From NCBI RefSeq assembly GCF_000520975.1, contig NZ_JACB01000018.1, positions 1-41,188 of the forward strand: a stretch of DNA of 41,188 nucleotides. The letters are read 5' to 3'. Shown piece after piece: positions 1 to 7,660 of this stretch. The position numbers and the translations under genes are program-made. Numbering within the stretch: position 1 is the stretch's first letter; every line of letters starts with the position of its first letter. The DNA is from Aquimarina megaterium XH134. Its GTDB lineage: Bacteria > Bacteroidota > Bacteroidia > Flavobacteriales > Flavobacteriaceae. The notes beneath the pieces were generated by a model, which ran no database searches, had not been told where the DNA came from, and saw only the letters and a program-made list of their open reading frames with translations.

Positions 1-1
1 G

Positions 2-810
2 GATATTAATAATTGGGATGTGAGTACCATAACTACTATGAGAAGAATGTTCTCTAACACCAGTTCTTTTAACAAAGATCTCGATCAATGGGATGTTAGT
101 AATGTAACAGACATGAGAGGAATGTTTTCTAATGCCACTTTATTTGATGGCAATATAAGTACATGGAATGTTGGTAAGGTAGAGAAAATGAGCTCTATGT
201 TCTTTAAAGCTACTTCTTTTAATGGAAACATAAGTGCATGGAATGTGGGTAAGGTAACTAATATGAGTAGTATGTTTAATGGTGCTACTGCTTTTAATGG
301 TGATATAAACCAGTGGAACGTTGGTAGTGTAACCGATATGGGATCAATGTTTAGCGAAGCTACTTCTTTTAATAAAGATCTTAGTAATTGGAACGTAGCT
401 AATGTAACAAGTATGAGATACATGTTTGCTATAGCTTCATCTTTTAATCAAGATCTTAGTAAATGGGATGTGAGCAATGTAACCACTATGGAACAGATGT
501 TTTCTGGAGCCGTTGCTTTTAATGGAGAAATAAATATTTGGGATGTGAGTAATGTAACATTAATGGCTGGGATGTTTTCTAATGCTACCTCTTTTAATGG
601 AGATATTGGTAAATGGAATGTGAGTAAGGTTACTAATATGATGTTTATGTTTTCTAATGCTACCTCTTTTAATGCATATCTCGGTAATTGGAATGTGAGC
701 AATGTAGCCTTTATGAGAGGGTTGTTTTATAAAGCGACTTCCTATAATCAAGATCTTAGAAAGTGGGATGTAAGCAAGGTAACGGTTATGGATAGAATGC
801 TAGACGATAC
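2..810 (+). repeat. Tandem 75-bp coding repeats of the DUF285 protein
   Basis: About ten to eleven copies of a 75-bp unit in frame. Each encodes a 25-residue block with conserved MF, SFN, W(N/D)V and VTxM positions. The copies differ at the DNA level, so the array is not freshly expanded. The long antisense open frames over this stretch are by-products of the repeat composition. Confidence 0.85.
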
Positions 811-1000
811 TAATCTTTCTAATGATAATTATGATAATTTATTAATCGAATGGTCCAAATTACCAAACATACAATCTAATGTAACTTTAGGAGCAAAAGG
901 TCTAGAGTATTGTAATGGTAATGTAGAAAGGAACACTTTAATAGTCGTAAAAGGTTGGACTATTATAGGGGATGTGGCTAAGGTTTGTCTAGAGGAATAA
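2..1000 (+). CDS. BspA-like (DUF285) 25-residue-repeat surface protein, 5' end outside the window
   Basis: The reading frame is open to the window edge, and the repeat pattern continues upstream of the first possible start (GTG at 20), so the gene is truncated at its 5' end. It consists of about ten consecutive 25-residue units of the form MFSNATSFNGDISxWNVSxVTxM, the signature of DUF285/BspA-like repeats. The family forms a leucine-rich-repeat-like solenoid on cell surfaces or in secreted proteins of Bacteroidota, Mycoplasma and protists. The last ~65 residues leave the repeat pattern and contain a CNGN segment, then end in GWTIIGDVAKVCLEE. I see no T9SS sorting domain at the C-terminus. A signal peptide cannot be checked because the start is missing. 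The role is probably adhesion or binding, which is inference from the family. A clear terminator follows at 1018. Confidence 0.85.
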   Translation, partial: DINNWDVSTITTMRRMFSNTSSFNKDLDQWDVSNVTDMRGMFSNATLFDGNISTWNVGKVEKMSSMFFKATSFNGNISAWNVGKVTNMSSMFNGATAFNGDINQWNVGSVTDMGSMFSEATSFNKDLSNWNVANVTSMRYMFAIASSFNQDLSKWDVSNVTTMEQMFSGAVAFNGEINIWDVSNVTLMAGMFSNATSFNGDIGKWNVSKVTNMMFMFSNATSFNAYLGNWNVSNVAFMRGLFYKATSYNQDLRKWDVSKVTVMDRMLDDTNLSNDNYDNLLIEWSKLPNIQSNVTLGAKGLEYCNGNVERNTLIVVKGWTIIGDVAKVCLEE

Positions 1001-1017
1001 TATATGTAATTTCATTA

Positions 1018-1047
1018 AAAGAGGTTGTTAGAAGTAACAGCCTCTTT
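1018..1047 (+). terminator. Rho-independent terminator of the DUF285 gene
   Basis: Arms AAAGAGGTTGTT (1018-1029) and AACAGCCTCTTT (1036-1047) pair over 12 bp with one G-U, around a 6-nt loop, and a T-run follows. Confidence 0.85.
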
Positions 1048-1163
1048 TTGTGTTATAAATTGATAAAAGTGTTTTTCTTCAGTTTATAAAAAAATATCAT
1101 GTTACCACTAATCTCGTATTTTGTACTTTTAAGCTTTAAAATTAAAACGATCAAAAAACAATA

Positions 1164-2621
1164 ATGGGAGTAGTTGTTAATCAAACCATACGAAATATTG
1201 TTATTACTTGTATGGGGTTTGGTATTGGAGCCATAAATACATTGTTCTTATTTACCAATTTTATGGACGAAGAACATTATGGATTGATCTCTTACCTGAT
1301 TACAGCTTCAAATCTAATATGGCCTCTAATGGCATTTGGTGTACATAACACCCTGGTAAAATTTTTTTCATCATACTCTGATCGAGAACAACAAGATAGC
1401 TTCCTAACCATGATGTTGATCTTGCCATTATTGATAGCTCTAATTCTTGGAGTAATAGGTTTGTTTTTCTATACTACAATTCTGGACTTATTTAGTAATA
1501 AAAATACGATAGTACAACCTTATGTGTGGACTATTTTTATTCTGGCATTTGCAATGTCTTATTTTGAAGTGTTTTTTGCATGGTCTAAAGTAAAGCTGAA
1601 GAGTGTGTTCGGAAACATCATGAAAGAGTTATTTTTAAGACTATGTATAAGTATTCTTTTGTTTTTGGTATATTTTGAAGTTCTAACGGTTGAGCAATTC
1701 GTATATGCACTCATGAGTGTATATGTATTACGTACTGGGATTATGCAAGCATATGCAATGAAGCTTCACCGTTTTAAACCACAGTTCTCATTACCCGATA
1801 ATTATATTTCTGTACTTAAATACTCTGGATTGATATTGATTGCCGGCTCTGTGGCTACCTTATTAATTGATTTGGATAAGACGATGATAGAACGCTATCT
1901 TCTTATAGAAAATGTAGCTAAATATGGTATATGTGCTTATATCGCTAGTGTGATTATTATTCCTTCTAGAGCCATGCATCAGATTACGTACCCATTAACC
2001 GCTAAATTAATTAACGAAAAGGCAAAAGATCAATTGCGAGATTTGTATAAAAAAAGCTCTTTAAACCTTTTGGTGACCAGCGGGTTACTTTTTGTATTGA
2101 TTACTTGTAATGTACATCAGCTTTTCGAAATTATTCCTGATGAGTATGAACTGTTTATCTGGGTTGTGATTTTGATCGGAAGTGCTAAGCTATTCGACAA
2201 TCTTTTAGGAAATAATAATGCGATCCTATATAGTTCTGATTATTACAGAATGGTATTATATATAGGAGTAGGGATGGCAATTCTTACAGTGATACTCAAT
2301 ATGCTTTGGATTCCTGCTTTTGGAGTTACGGGTGCAGCTATTGCTACAGGCATTGCAGTGTTTTGTTATAACTTTGCTAAGTTATGGATTGTCTATGCTA
2401 AATTTGGGATGCATCCATTTTCGAAAAAAACAGCTTTGGCATTAATGCTAATTATAGCTTTTGTTTTTGGATTTTATTTTTGGGAATTACCGTTTCATCC
2501 GATTCTTAATATCATTTTTAAAAGCATTATAATTGGCCTGGCATATGCTATTGTTTTTTATTTCCTGAAAGTATCTGTAGATATTAACAATTTAATACAG
2601 AAAATCCCTCGAGATGCTTAA
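1164..2621 (+). CDS. Polysaccharide/oligosaccharide flippase (Wzx/MATE-like MOP superfamily)
   Basis: 485-aa integral membrane protein with about 12-14 hydrophobic segments spread evenly along its length. It starts MGVVVNQTIRNIVITC, in the style of flavobacterial polysaccharide-biosynthesis flippases. Members of this MOP-superfamily group translocate lipid-linked sugars from the cytoplasmic to the periplasmic face of the inner membrane for O-antigen, capsule or exopolysaccharide. Supporting features are the length (usual 420-500 aa), the positively charged short loops and the late GxTGAAIATGI segment (residues ~390-400) common in Wzx-like proteins. No glycosyltransferases lie beside it, so the substrate cannot be inferred. 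A TACTTTTA box at 1124 resembles a Bacteroidota -7 element but is not perfect. It ends in a terminator that overlaps its stop codon. Confidence 0.85.
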   Translation: MGVVVNQTIRNIVITCMGFGIGAINTLFLFTNFMDEEHYGLISYLITASNLIWPLMAFGVHNTLVKFFSSYSDREQQDSFLTMMLILPLLIALILGVIGLFFYTTILDLFSNKNTIVQPYVWTIFILAFAMSYFEVFFAWSKVKLKSVFGNIMKELFLRLCISILLFLVYFEVLTVEQFVYALMSVYVLRTGIMQAYAMKLHRFKPQFSLPDNYISVLKYSGLILIAGSVATLLIDLDKTMIERYLLIENVAKYGICAYIASVIIIPSRAMHQITYPLTAKLINEKAKDQLRDLYKKSSLNLLVTSGLLFVLITCNVHQLFEIIPDEYELFIWVVILIGSAKLFDNLLGNNNAILYSSDYYRMVLYIGVGMAILTVILNMLWIPAFGVTGAAIATGIAVFCYNFAKLWIVYAKFGMHPFSKKTALALMLIIAFVFGFYFWELPFHPILNIIFKSIIIGLAYAIVFYFLKVSVDINNLIQKIPRDA

Positions 2622-2645
2622 AGCATACTACTCTGAGGGATTTTC
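2600..2645. terminator. Bidirectional hairpin overlapping the flippase stop codon
   Basis: GAAAATCCCTC (2600-2610) pairs perfectly with GAGGGATTTTC (2635-2645). The 24-nt interior contains a second small ATGCT/AGCAT hairpin around the stop codon at 2619. It separates the flippase (+) from the convergent gene ending at 2686 (-). Confidence 0.75.
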
Positions 2646-2685
2646 CAACTAACCAACCAAAAAATTTAATGTCTTATATGTCTTC

Positions 2686-4014
2686 TTAGCTTCTACTTCT
2701 GCTGCTACGAGAACGAGAATTGTTTGATCTCGATGCTCTGCTAGATGTATTGCTTCTTTGTCTATTTGTTGTTGTTCTAGATCTATTTGTTCTCTTACTA
2801 CTATATTGACTGTTATTAGAACGTTTTGTTACATTACCAGAATAATTTCTACCAGAACTTCTTTGTCTTTGAACCTGATTTGTCTTTGCAACAGCACTAC
2901 GGGATCTACTACTTCTGTCGTACTTAGGTCTGTTGGTTACAGCACTTCGGGTTCTTTGCTGAGTTGACTGAACTCTTTGTCTAGAAGGTGTACTTCTATT
3001 GTTTGATTGTACTCTCTGTCTGGTCTGTGTATTTCTACTCGTTGTACGTGTTCTTGTATTTGGCGTTACAGAACGTGTTCTGTTTATGTTTCCAACCTTA
3101 TTGTTATTCGATCTACTTCTGGTAGTAGTTCTGGTACCATAATTATTTGATCTACTTCTAGCACTACTTCTGGTACTATAATTGTTTGATCTGCTACGAG
3201 TCACATTACTTTTATTGTAATTAGATCTGCTGCGAGCTACTCTACTATAGTTACGATCATTTCTTTTATACATTGCTGTTCTATGATCTCTTGTTCTATA
3301 ATTGGTGCTTCTGGCACGAGAACCTCTATACCCTCTATTATAACTTGATACTCTACTATTAGGTCTGTAATAATTACGACTTCTATAGGGTCTGCTGTAA
3401 TATCCATTATAATAATTAGTTCTGTAAACGGTATATGAACATCTATATGGAGTATAATATCTTCTGTATGGTCTCTGATATACAATACATCTACTTACTA
3501 CCGGTACTGTAAAATAAGCGTGAAACGGTCTGTATTCGTAAATTCTATTATAGCGGTTAATATAGCCTGTACAGTTTAAGAAATTTCCGTAGCTGTTATA
3601 ATGAACATATAATCCACCAACTCTAGAAATACGACCATAATTGTTATAATTAATGTAAATATCTCCCGCTTGTACAATTCTACCATAATAATCATAAAAG
3701 ATAGGTACATCTTCTATTTGCACTACAGCTCCATAATCATCATATTGTACGTAAGCGTCATAATCATACCCAGAATTAAAACTTATATTTACTCCCGGCG
3801 CATTAACTCCAATACTTACACCACTTCTTTGACCATTGATATAAAAATCAAATTGGCCATCTGCATATACCGAAAAATCAATTCCTCCTTCTGAGAAAAT
3901 AAATGATTTTCCATAATTATAATATCTGGCAGATGATTCTGTATTCGTTTCTGAAGCGCTAGCAGTAAATGAAGCTAACAATAAGCCTGTAAAAAGTAAA
4001 ACAAAATTTTTCAT
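2686..4014 (-). CDS. Secreted tyrosine-rich repeat protein with a long Arg/Ser/Asn-rich disordered tail
   Basis: 442 aa with a clear Sec signal peptide (MKNFVLLFTGLLLASFTASA). Residues ~25-150 contain Y/G-rich short beta-hairpin repeats of the type YDYYGRIVQAGDIYINY and YNNYGRISRVGGLYVHY. They are preceded by a segment with FIFSEGGIDFSVYADG. From about residue 185 the protein becomes tyrosine/arginine-rich and then a ~200-residue low-complexity tail of RSRSNN, TRSRS and RQRVQS-like units ending in RSRSSRSRS, strongly basic and probably disordered. The same N-terminal plan occurs in the gene at 6926-7573, so the two are paralogs. No catalytic motif is seen. A basic secreted tail could bind polyanions such as extracellular DNA or acidic polysaccharide, which is inference. 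A sigma-54-like promoter lies ~57 bp upstream. The function is not known to me. Confidence 0.8.
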   Translation of the reverse strand: MKNFVLLFTGLLLASFTASASETNTESSARYYNYGKSFIFSEGGIDFSVYADGQFDFYINGQRSGVSIGVNAPGVNISFNSGYDYDAYVQYDDYGAVVQIEDVPIFYDYYGRIVQAGDIYINYNNYGRISRVGGLYVHYNSYGNFLNCTGYINRYNRIYEYRPFHAYFTVPVVSRCIVYQRPYRRYYTPYRCSYTVYRTNYYNGYYSRPYRSRNYYRPNSRVSSYNRGYRGSRARSTNYRTRDHRTAMYKRNDRNYSRVARSRSNYNKSNVTRSRSNNYSTRSSARSRSNNYGTRTTTRSRSNNNKVGNINRTRSVTPNTRTRTTSRNTQTRQRVQSNNRSTPSRQRVQSTQQRTRSAVTNRPKYDRSSRSRSAVAKTNQVQRQRSSGRNYSGNVTKRSNNSQYSSKRTNRSRTTTNRQRSNTSSRASRSNNSRSRSSRSRS

Positions 4015-4070
4015 AATCTGTGGTTTTAAAATGAGAATAGAAATTAATTTTTCATTCTCAATTTTATAGT

Positions 4071-4086
4071 ATCAAGCAGTGTGCCA
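4071..4086 (-). promoter_or_regulatory. Sigma-54-like (-24/-12) promoter for the Arg/Ser-rich protein
   Basis: On the minus strand the sequence reads TTTTTGGCACACTGCTTGAT. This matches the RpoN pattern TGGCAC-N5-TTGC except for A at the last -12 position. The predicted transcript start near 4060 gives a ~46-nt leader. That leader contains a TGAGAAT/ATTCTCA hairpin (4032-4060). The paralog at 6926 has the same motif with identical spacing, which strengthens the call. Confidence 0.6.
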
Positions 4087-4248
4087 AAAAGTTAAATACC
4101 TAGAAAACAGCGGTTTGTGTTTTTTAGAATATTTAAAGTTGTTATCGAAATTGTAGACTATCCAGGAAAAAAATATAAAATATATTGATAATAGGGGTAA
4201 CAATATTCTTTCTGTATTGATATGAAGACGTAAACTTTAAAAATTAAG

Positions 4249-5232
4249 ATGATGAATACGTTAAAGAATATATTCGGAATGATAATGGTATTATTAACTG
4301 CTTTTTTGATAAGTAGTTGTTCAAAAAATGATGATGAACTGATACCACAACAAGAAATTCTTGGTTATCAAGATATCCTGGGGTTTTATGAGGCACATGG
4401 TGTACAAAAACAAGATTTTACGGTTGATGCAACTACAGGAGGTACTATTACCGGAGAGGATGGGACTAAAGTGATTTTTCCTCCAAATTCATTGGTTGAT
4501 AGTGATGGAAATTTAATTAATGGTACAGTAGATGTTTCTATTAGAGAGATATTTACGGCTAGTCAAATGATTTTATCAAATAAACCTACTAATGCAGTTA
4601 ATTTTTCTGATGAAAATACCTTTCTTCTTTCTGAAGGAGAGACCGAGGTTGTGGTTACTCAAAACGGAAATTCTCTGGATATGGCACCAGGTACATTTTA
4701 CCAGGTTCAGGTTCCATCTACGGGAGGTGTTGATAATGATATGCTTCCTTTTGCTGGTACTGTAACAAATGATGGTGGTATTGTTTGGAATGCTACAGGA
4801 GATGTTGGAATTGGTAATGGTACAAGTGGTATTGCATATAATGCAGCTCCGTCTTCTTATATCTATGATGTATTTGATATTGGATGGTCAAATTGCGATA
4901 AGTTTTATGCATATCCAGGGGCAAAAACCACAAATTATATCAATTTAACTAATAGCCCCAATGCTGCAGAAACTGCTGTGTATTTGGTCTTTAAAGAAAA
5001 TAACTTGCCTGCTGTTGTTAAAATCTTTAATGCTGGGACTCCAATCATACAAAGCTATACAGATTCTTTACCAGTCGGGTTAGCAGTTACTTATGTAGTA
5101 ATTACTATCGAGAATAATCAACAATATTTGGGGATTAAAAATGTAATTATTTCTGAAGAAGAAGAGCTTTCATTTACCTTTGAGCCTAAAACAACACAAG
5201 AAATTTTGGATGTCCTGGCATTATTAGATTAG
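4249..5232 (+). CDS. Outer-membrane-type lipoprotein with a ZU5-like beta domain
   Basis: 327 aa. The signal peptide ends in the lipobox ISSCSKNDDE, so the mature protein starts at the cysteine and is probably anchored in the outer membrane. Residues ~60-110 read GGTITGEDGTKVIFPPNSLVD...GTVDVSIREI, a pattern like the ZU5-type beta domain (GGxVxxxDGxxVxIPPGAL) found in many Bacteroidota lipoproteins. The rest is beta-rich with no enzyme motif. It ends with EPKTTQEILDVLALLD and has no sorting domain. It is divergent from the Arg/Ser-rich gene and stands alone, with a hairpin after it. The role is unknown. The lipoprotein call is firm and the domain call is moderate. Confidence 0.75.
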   Translation: MMNTLKNIFGMIMVLLTAFLISSCSKNDDELIPQQEILGYQDILGFYEAHGVQKQDFTVDATTGGTITGEDGTKVIFPPNSLVDSDGNLINGTVDVSIREIFTASQMILSNKPTNAVNFSDENTFLLSEGETEVVVTQNGNSLDMAPGTFYQVQVPSTGGVDNDMLPFAGTVTNDGGIVWNATGDVGIGNGTSGIAYNAAPSSYIYDVFDIGWSNCDKFYAYPGAKTTNYINLTNSPNAAETAVYLVFKENNLPAVVKIFNAGTPIIQSYTDSLPVGLAVTYVVITIENNQQYLGIKNVIISEEEELSFTFEPKTTQEILDVLALLD

Positions 5233-5257
5233 TAGTATAATTGGTTTATGGTTTAGA

Positions 5258-5299
5258 TTGATATACCAAATATTGTATATACGATATTTGGTATATCAA
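5258..5299. terminator. Long perfect palindrome between convergent genes, probable bidirectional terminator
   Basis: TTGATATACCAAATAT (5258-5273) is matched perfectly by ATATTTGGTATATCAA (5284-5299) around a 10-nt A/T-rich interior. It lies between a + gene ending at 5232 and a - gene ending at 5339. No clean T-tract follows, so a transcript-end stabiliser or protein-binding site is an alternative. Confidence 0.6.
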
Positions 5300-5338
5300 T
5301 TGTTTCATAATATGGAAATCTAACAAATAGCTTATTTC

Positions 5339-6433
5339 TTATTTTGGAAACAAACTCTTATCAATATTTGGTATAACCTTTAATGCATTTTTATAATACA
5401 GCTTTTTTAATACTTCATCATCAAGATCTAATCCATACATTTTCCAGAACGCATGATATCTTTTGTAGTAAGGAAAATACTCATCGTCTGATTCTAAAAC
5501 CCTGAAGTAGGTATAATACTCTTCGGGATTCCAAGAGTCTTTTCCAAACATTACTCTATCCTGGTATTTGGTAAGAAAAGCTTTTGCGTTACGAGGCTGC
5601 CTACCTAATTCTGCTATAACTGCTCCAATTTCGCTATACATATTAGGTATTTCATCCATAAGTTTTGCAAGTTTTGCCAAGTTGTTTCCGTACCAACCTA
5701 AATGTGCATTGATAAATTTGGTGTTTTTATGTTTTTTAAAAATATTGTGTTGTTCTTGTATAATGGTTTCCCAGGAACCGGTTACTTTGGAATCTCTTTT
5801 TCTTCTTGATCGCAGTTTAAGTTCTAGCCAACGCTCATTTTTATTATCATGTGCATCCCAAAATGATTTTGGATCTGCAGAATGTATCAAAACCGGGATA
5901 CCTAGCTCACCACATTTTTCCCATACAGCTCCTATTCTAGGGTCGTCTATCTTAATGCGATTACCTTTACTATCCTTATTATCCATCCCCTGACTTTTAT
6001 AGATTTTTAATCCGTTGACTCCCATGGCTACATCTTTTTCTATTTGAGCAACTGTTTTTTCTGTCCAACCAGGTTCATCTATTCCTTTAAGGTCAATATT
6101 TGTAAATACGATAAATCTATTTGGGAAATTAGTTTTAACATTTTCTAGTGATTTGATAAGATGTTCATCAGACCCTCGACCTCTTCCTGATAGATTTACC
6201 ATAACCCTCATGTTTAGTTTATCCATTTCGGTAACAACATCCTGCAGATTTTGGGTTGGCATTCTAAATTGATGGTTATGAACATCGATAAAAGGGAATT
6301 TTGCTTTTTTAATTTCTGTCTCGGGAACGACTAGAGTAGAGGGCGGGTCGTAGTCTTCGAATTGCATTTTTTGAGCATTTATTGATGCACTAATCATTAT
6401 AAAAAAGAATAGAAAAGTTTTATAGAAATTCAT
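5339..6433 (-). CDS. Secreted amidohydrolase-2 family metal-dependent hydrolase
   Basis: 364 aa with a signal peptide ending ISASINAQ, so periplasmic or secreted. The mature part is a TIM-barrel amidohydrolase. The metal-binding HxH is in FPFIDVHNHQF (residues ~48-58). Further signature positions are GLKIYKSQG, VLIHSADP, FINAHLGWYG and RVMFGKDSWNPEEYY, the last with the conserved aspartate near the barrel end. These fit the PF04909 family, which contains decarboxylases and C-O/C-N hydrolases acting on small carboxylates or lactones. The substrate cannot be read from the sequence, and no pathway genes are adjacent. The gene appears monocistronic, and the following 490 bp are non-coding. Confidence 0.85.
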   Translation of the reverse strand: MNFYKTFLFFFIMISASINAQKMQFEDYDPPSTLVVPETEIKKAKFPFIDVHNHQFRMPTQNLQDVVTEMDKLNMRVMVNLSGRGRGSDEHLIKSLENVKTNFPNRFIVFTNIDLKGIDEPGWTEKTVAQIEKDVAMGVNGLKIYKSQGMDNKDSKGNRIKIDDPRIGAVWEKCGELGIPVLIHSADPKSFWDAHDNKNERWLELKLRSRRKRDSKVTGSWETIIQEQHNIFKKHKNTKFINAHLGWYGNNLAKLAKLMDEIPNMYSEIGAVIAELGRQPRNAKAFLTKYQDRVMFGKDSWNPEEYYTYFRVLESDDEYFPYYKRYHAFWKMYGLDLDDEVLKKLYYKNALKVIPNIDKSLFPK

Positions 6434-6536
6434 GTTTTTTGATTTGATATTTTAGTAAAGTGATTACTCTAGATGAGTATATGGTATAAATATATAATAT
6501 TCGTGCTGTCTTGAAAAAAGGTTAACAACACTTTAA

Positions 6537-6726
6537 ACCCGGATTCTACATTAGAAAATTTATTACACCTTGAAATTACTGCAAAATATACCGTTGTACT
6601 ACATTTTTCAGTGTAACCATAGCCCTTCGATAAACTCAGGGTAAACTGCTATGCTAAAACTAAGAAAATGTCATGTTTTATGATACTTTTAAGCCTTATA
6701 ACGAAGTTCTAATGTAGAATACGGGT
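6537..6726. repeat. MITE-like 190-bp non-coding element with terminal inverted repeats
   Basis: ACCCGGATTCTACATTAGAA (6537-6556) is the inverse of TTCTAATGTAGAATACGGGT (6707-6726) with a single mismatch in 20. The ends are flanked by TAA on both sides, a possible 3-bp target duplication. The interior codes for nothing. It holds a nested hairpin, CATAGC...GCTATG, enclosing CCCTTCGATAAACTCAGGG (from about 6626). That core resembles the CCCTTCGACAAGCTCAGGG-type dispersed repeat I remember from many genomes. No transposase is nearby. Confidence 0.6.
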
Positions 6727-6767
6727 TAAATTTAAGTCAGAAATAAGATTAATCAATTGTATGTGTT

Positions 6768-6848
6768 TTGCGTTAGGGATAGTAGTGTAAATCCCACAGT
6801 GCGCAATAGCGTGCGAGGAATTGCAACGGATAGCCCGCCCGAACGCCA
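6768..6848. other. Compact structured intergenic element (candidate conserved RNA or dispersed repeat)
   Basis: An outer helix GCGTT (6770-6774) / AACGC (6842-6846) encloses a perfect hairpin GGGAT (6776-6780) / ATCCC (6791-6795). A second hairpin GTGCGC-AATA-GCGTGC lies around 6798-6815, followed by GCAACGGATAGCCCG. It is markedly more GC-rich than its surroundings. I recall very similar GCGTTAGGGAT...GGATAGCCCG...GAACGCC sequences recurring in flavobacterial intergenic regions. The strand and function are unknown to me. Confidence 0.45.
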
Positions 6849-6856
6849 TAAATAAA

Positions 6857-6892
6857 AAACCCCGCTACCAAATACTCCTGGCAACGGGGTTT
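6857..6892 (-). terminator. Terminator of the Asp-tailed repeat protein
   Basis: AAACCCCG (6857-6864) and CGGGGTTT (6885-6892) pair perfectly. Read on the minus strand the hairpin is followed by a run of T, so it ends transcription of the gene whose stop is at 6926. Confidence 0.85.
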
Positions 6893-6925
6893 AAACAACT
6901 AACCAATCTTTATACGTTCTATTTT

Positions 6926-7573
6926 CTAATCATCATCGTTATCACTATATCTTTTTTTTCTTTTTCTATTTTTATAATAATGGTCATCATCATCATCATT
7001 ATGTTTATAATGTTTAGATTTCCAATTTCGGTTATAGTATGGGGAATGCGTGATCGAACATCCGTCTATTCCACAATACCCACAACCATCATAATGAACA
7101 TTACCTTCTACATACTTTATTCGTCCATATTTTTTATAGTAGATATGTAGTCCTCCTATTTGATATACTAATCCTCTTCTGTTATATCGTATAGATACCG
7201 AACCTATTCTACGTACTCTATTGTATCGGTCATACGTAATATAATTACGTCCTACCTTTTTTAGTCTACCGTAATAATCATATCTAATGAAGTTATTATA
7301 GTTTCTGCGATGTGCATATGAACCTGGTGTATTATATACATTACGATTCCAGTTTCTATGATGGGATCTACCTCTTCTTTTAATGATTCTGTAATCGATG
7401 TCTCCTTCTGGATAGACAAAAAACTTTACTCCGCCCTCTACAAATACAATGGGTTGTGCATGGTGATAGCGTTTTGTAACCCTATCCTGGTGATCCGAGT
7501 GTTTTTGGTCGGTCGCTTGTGCAGTTGTTCCTACTAGTAATAATACTGCAATAAAAAGTATCATTTTTTTCAT
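6926..7573 (-). CDS. Secreted tyrosine-rich repeat protein with an acidic/basic low-complexity tail
   Basis: 215 aa with a signal peptide (MKKMILFIAVLLLVGTTAQA). The plan matches the protein at 2686-4014: a segment PIVFVEGGVKFFVYPEGDIDY, then hairpin repeats YDYYGRLKKVGRNYITY, YNRVRRIGSVSIRY and IGGLHIYYKKYGRIKYV. Next comes a short cysteine cluster (DGCGYCGIDGC, residues ~163-173) not seen in the paralog. The tail is Lys/Arg/His/Asp-rich with DDDDDH and a final DNDDD, and is not Arg/Ser-rich. The tail could bind cations or polyanions, but I cannot assign a function. A sigma-54-like promoter with the same spacing as the paralog's lies ~75 bp upstream, pointing to shared regulation. Confidence 0.8.
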   Translation of the reverse strand: MKKMILFIAVLLLVGTTAQATDQKHSDHQDRVTKRYHHAQPIVFVEGGVKFFVYPEGDIDYRIIKRRGRSHHRNWNRNVYNTPGSYAHRRNYNNFIRYDYYGRLKKVGRNYITYDRYNRVRRIGSVSIRYNRRGLVYQIGGLHIYYKKYGRIKYVEGNVHYDGCGYCGIDGCSITHSPYYNRNWKSKHYKHNDDDDDHYYKNRKRKKRYSDNDDD

Positions 7574-7640
7574 AACTTACATGTTTTGGGTTCATGCCTA
7601 CTCATTAGCTTTTCGGCTTCCGCTATTTGATAAGTAGTGT

Positions 7641-7656
7641 TTCAAATGGCGTGCCA
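7641..7656 (-). promoter_or_regulatory. Sigma-54-like promoter for the Asp-tailed repeat protein
   Basis: On the minus strand the sequence is TTTTTGGCACGCCATTTGAA, that is TGGCAC-N5-TTGA, with a leader of ~55 nt. The only departure from the classical pattern is TTGA for TTGC, the same as in the paralog promoter at 4071-4086. Confidence 0.6.
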
Positions 7657-7660
7657 AAAA

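Noticed and set aside
85..751. Three antisense open frames over the DUF285 gene
   Set aside because: They arise from the 75-bp repeat composition and have repetitive low-complexity translations. The sense protein has a clear family.
3237..3485. Antisense/alternate frames rich in Ile over the Arg/Ser-rich gene
   Set aside because: They are composition artefacts of the biased repeat codons, with no start context and no homology look.
6821..7150. 109-aa open frame on the plus strand
   Set aside because: It runs across the structured element and a terminator and opposite the repeat-protein gene, so it is a shadow frame.
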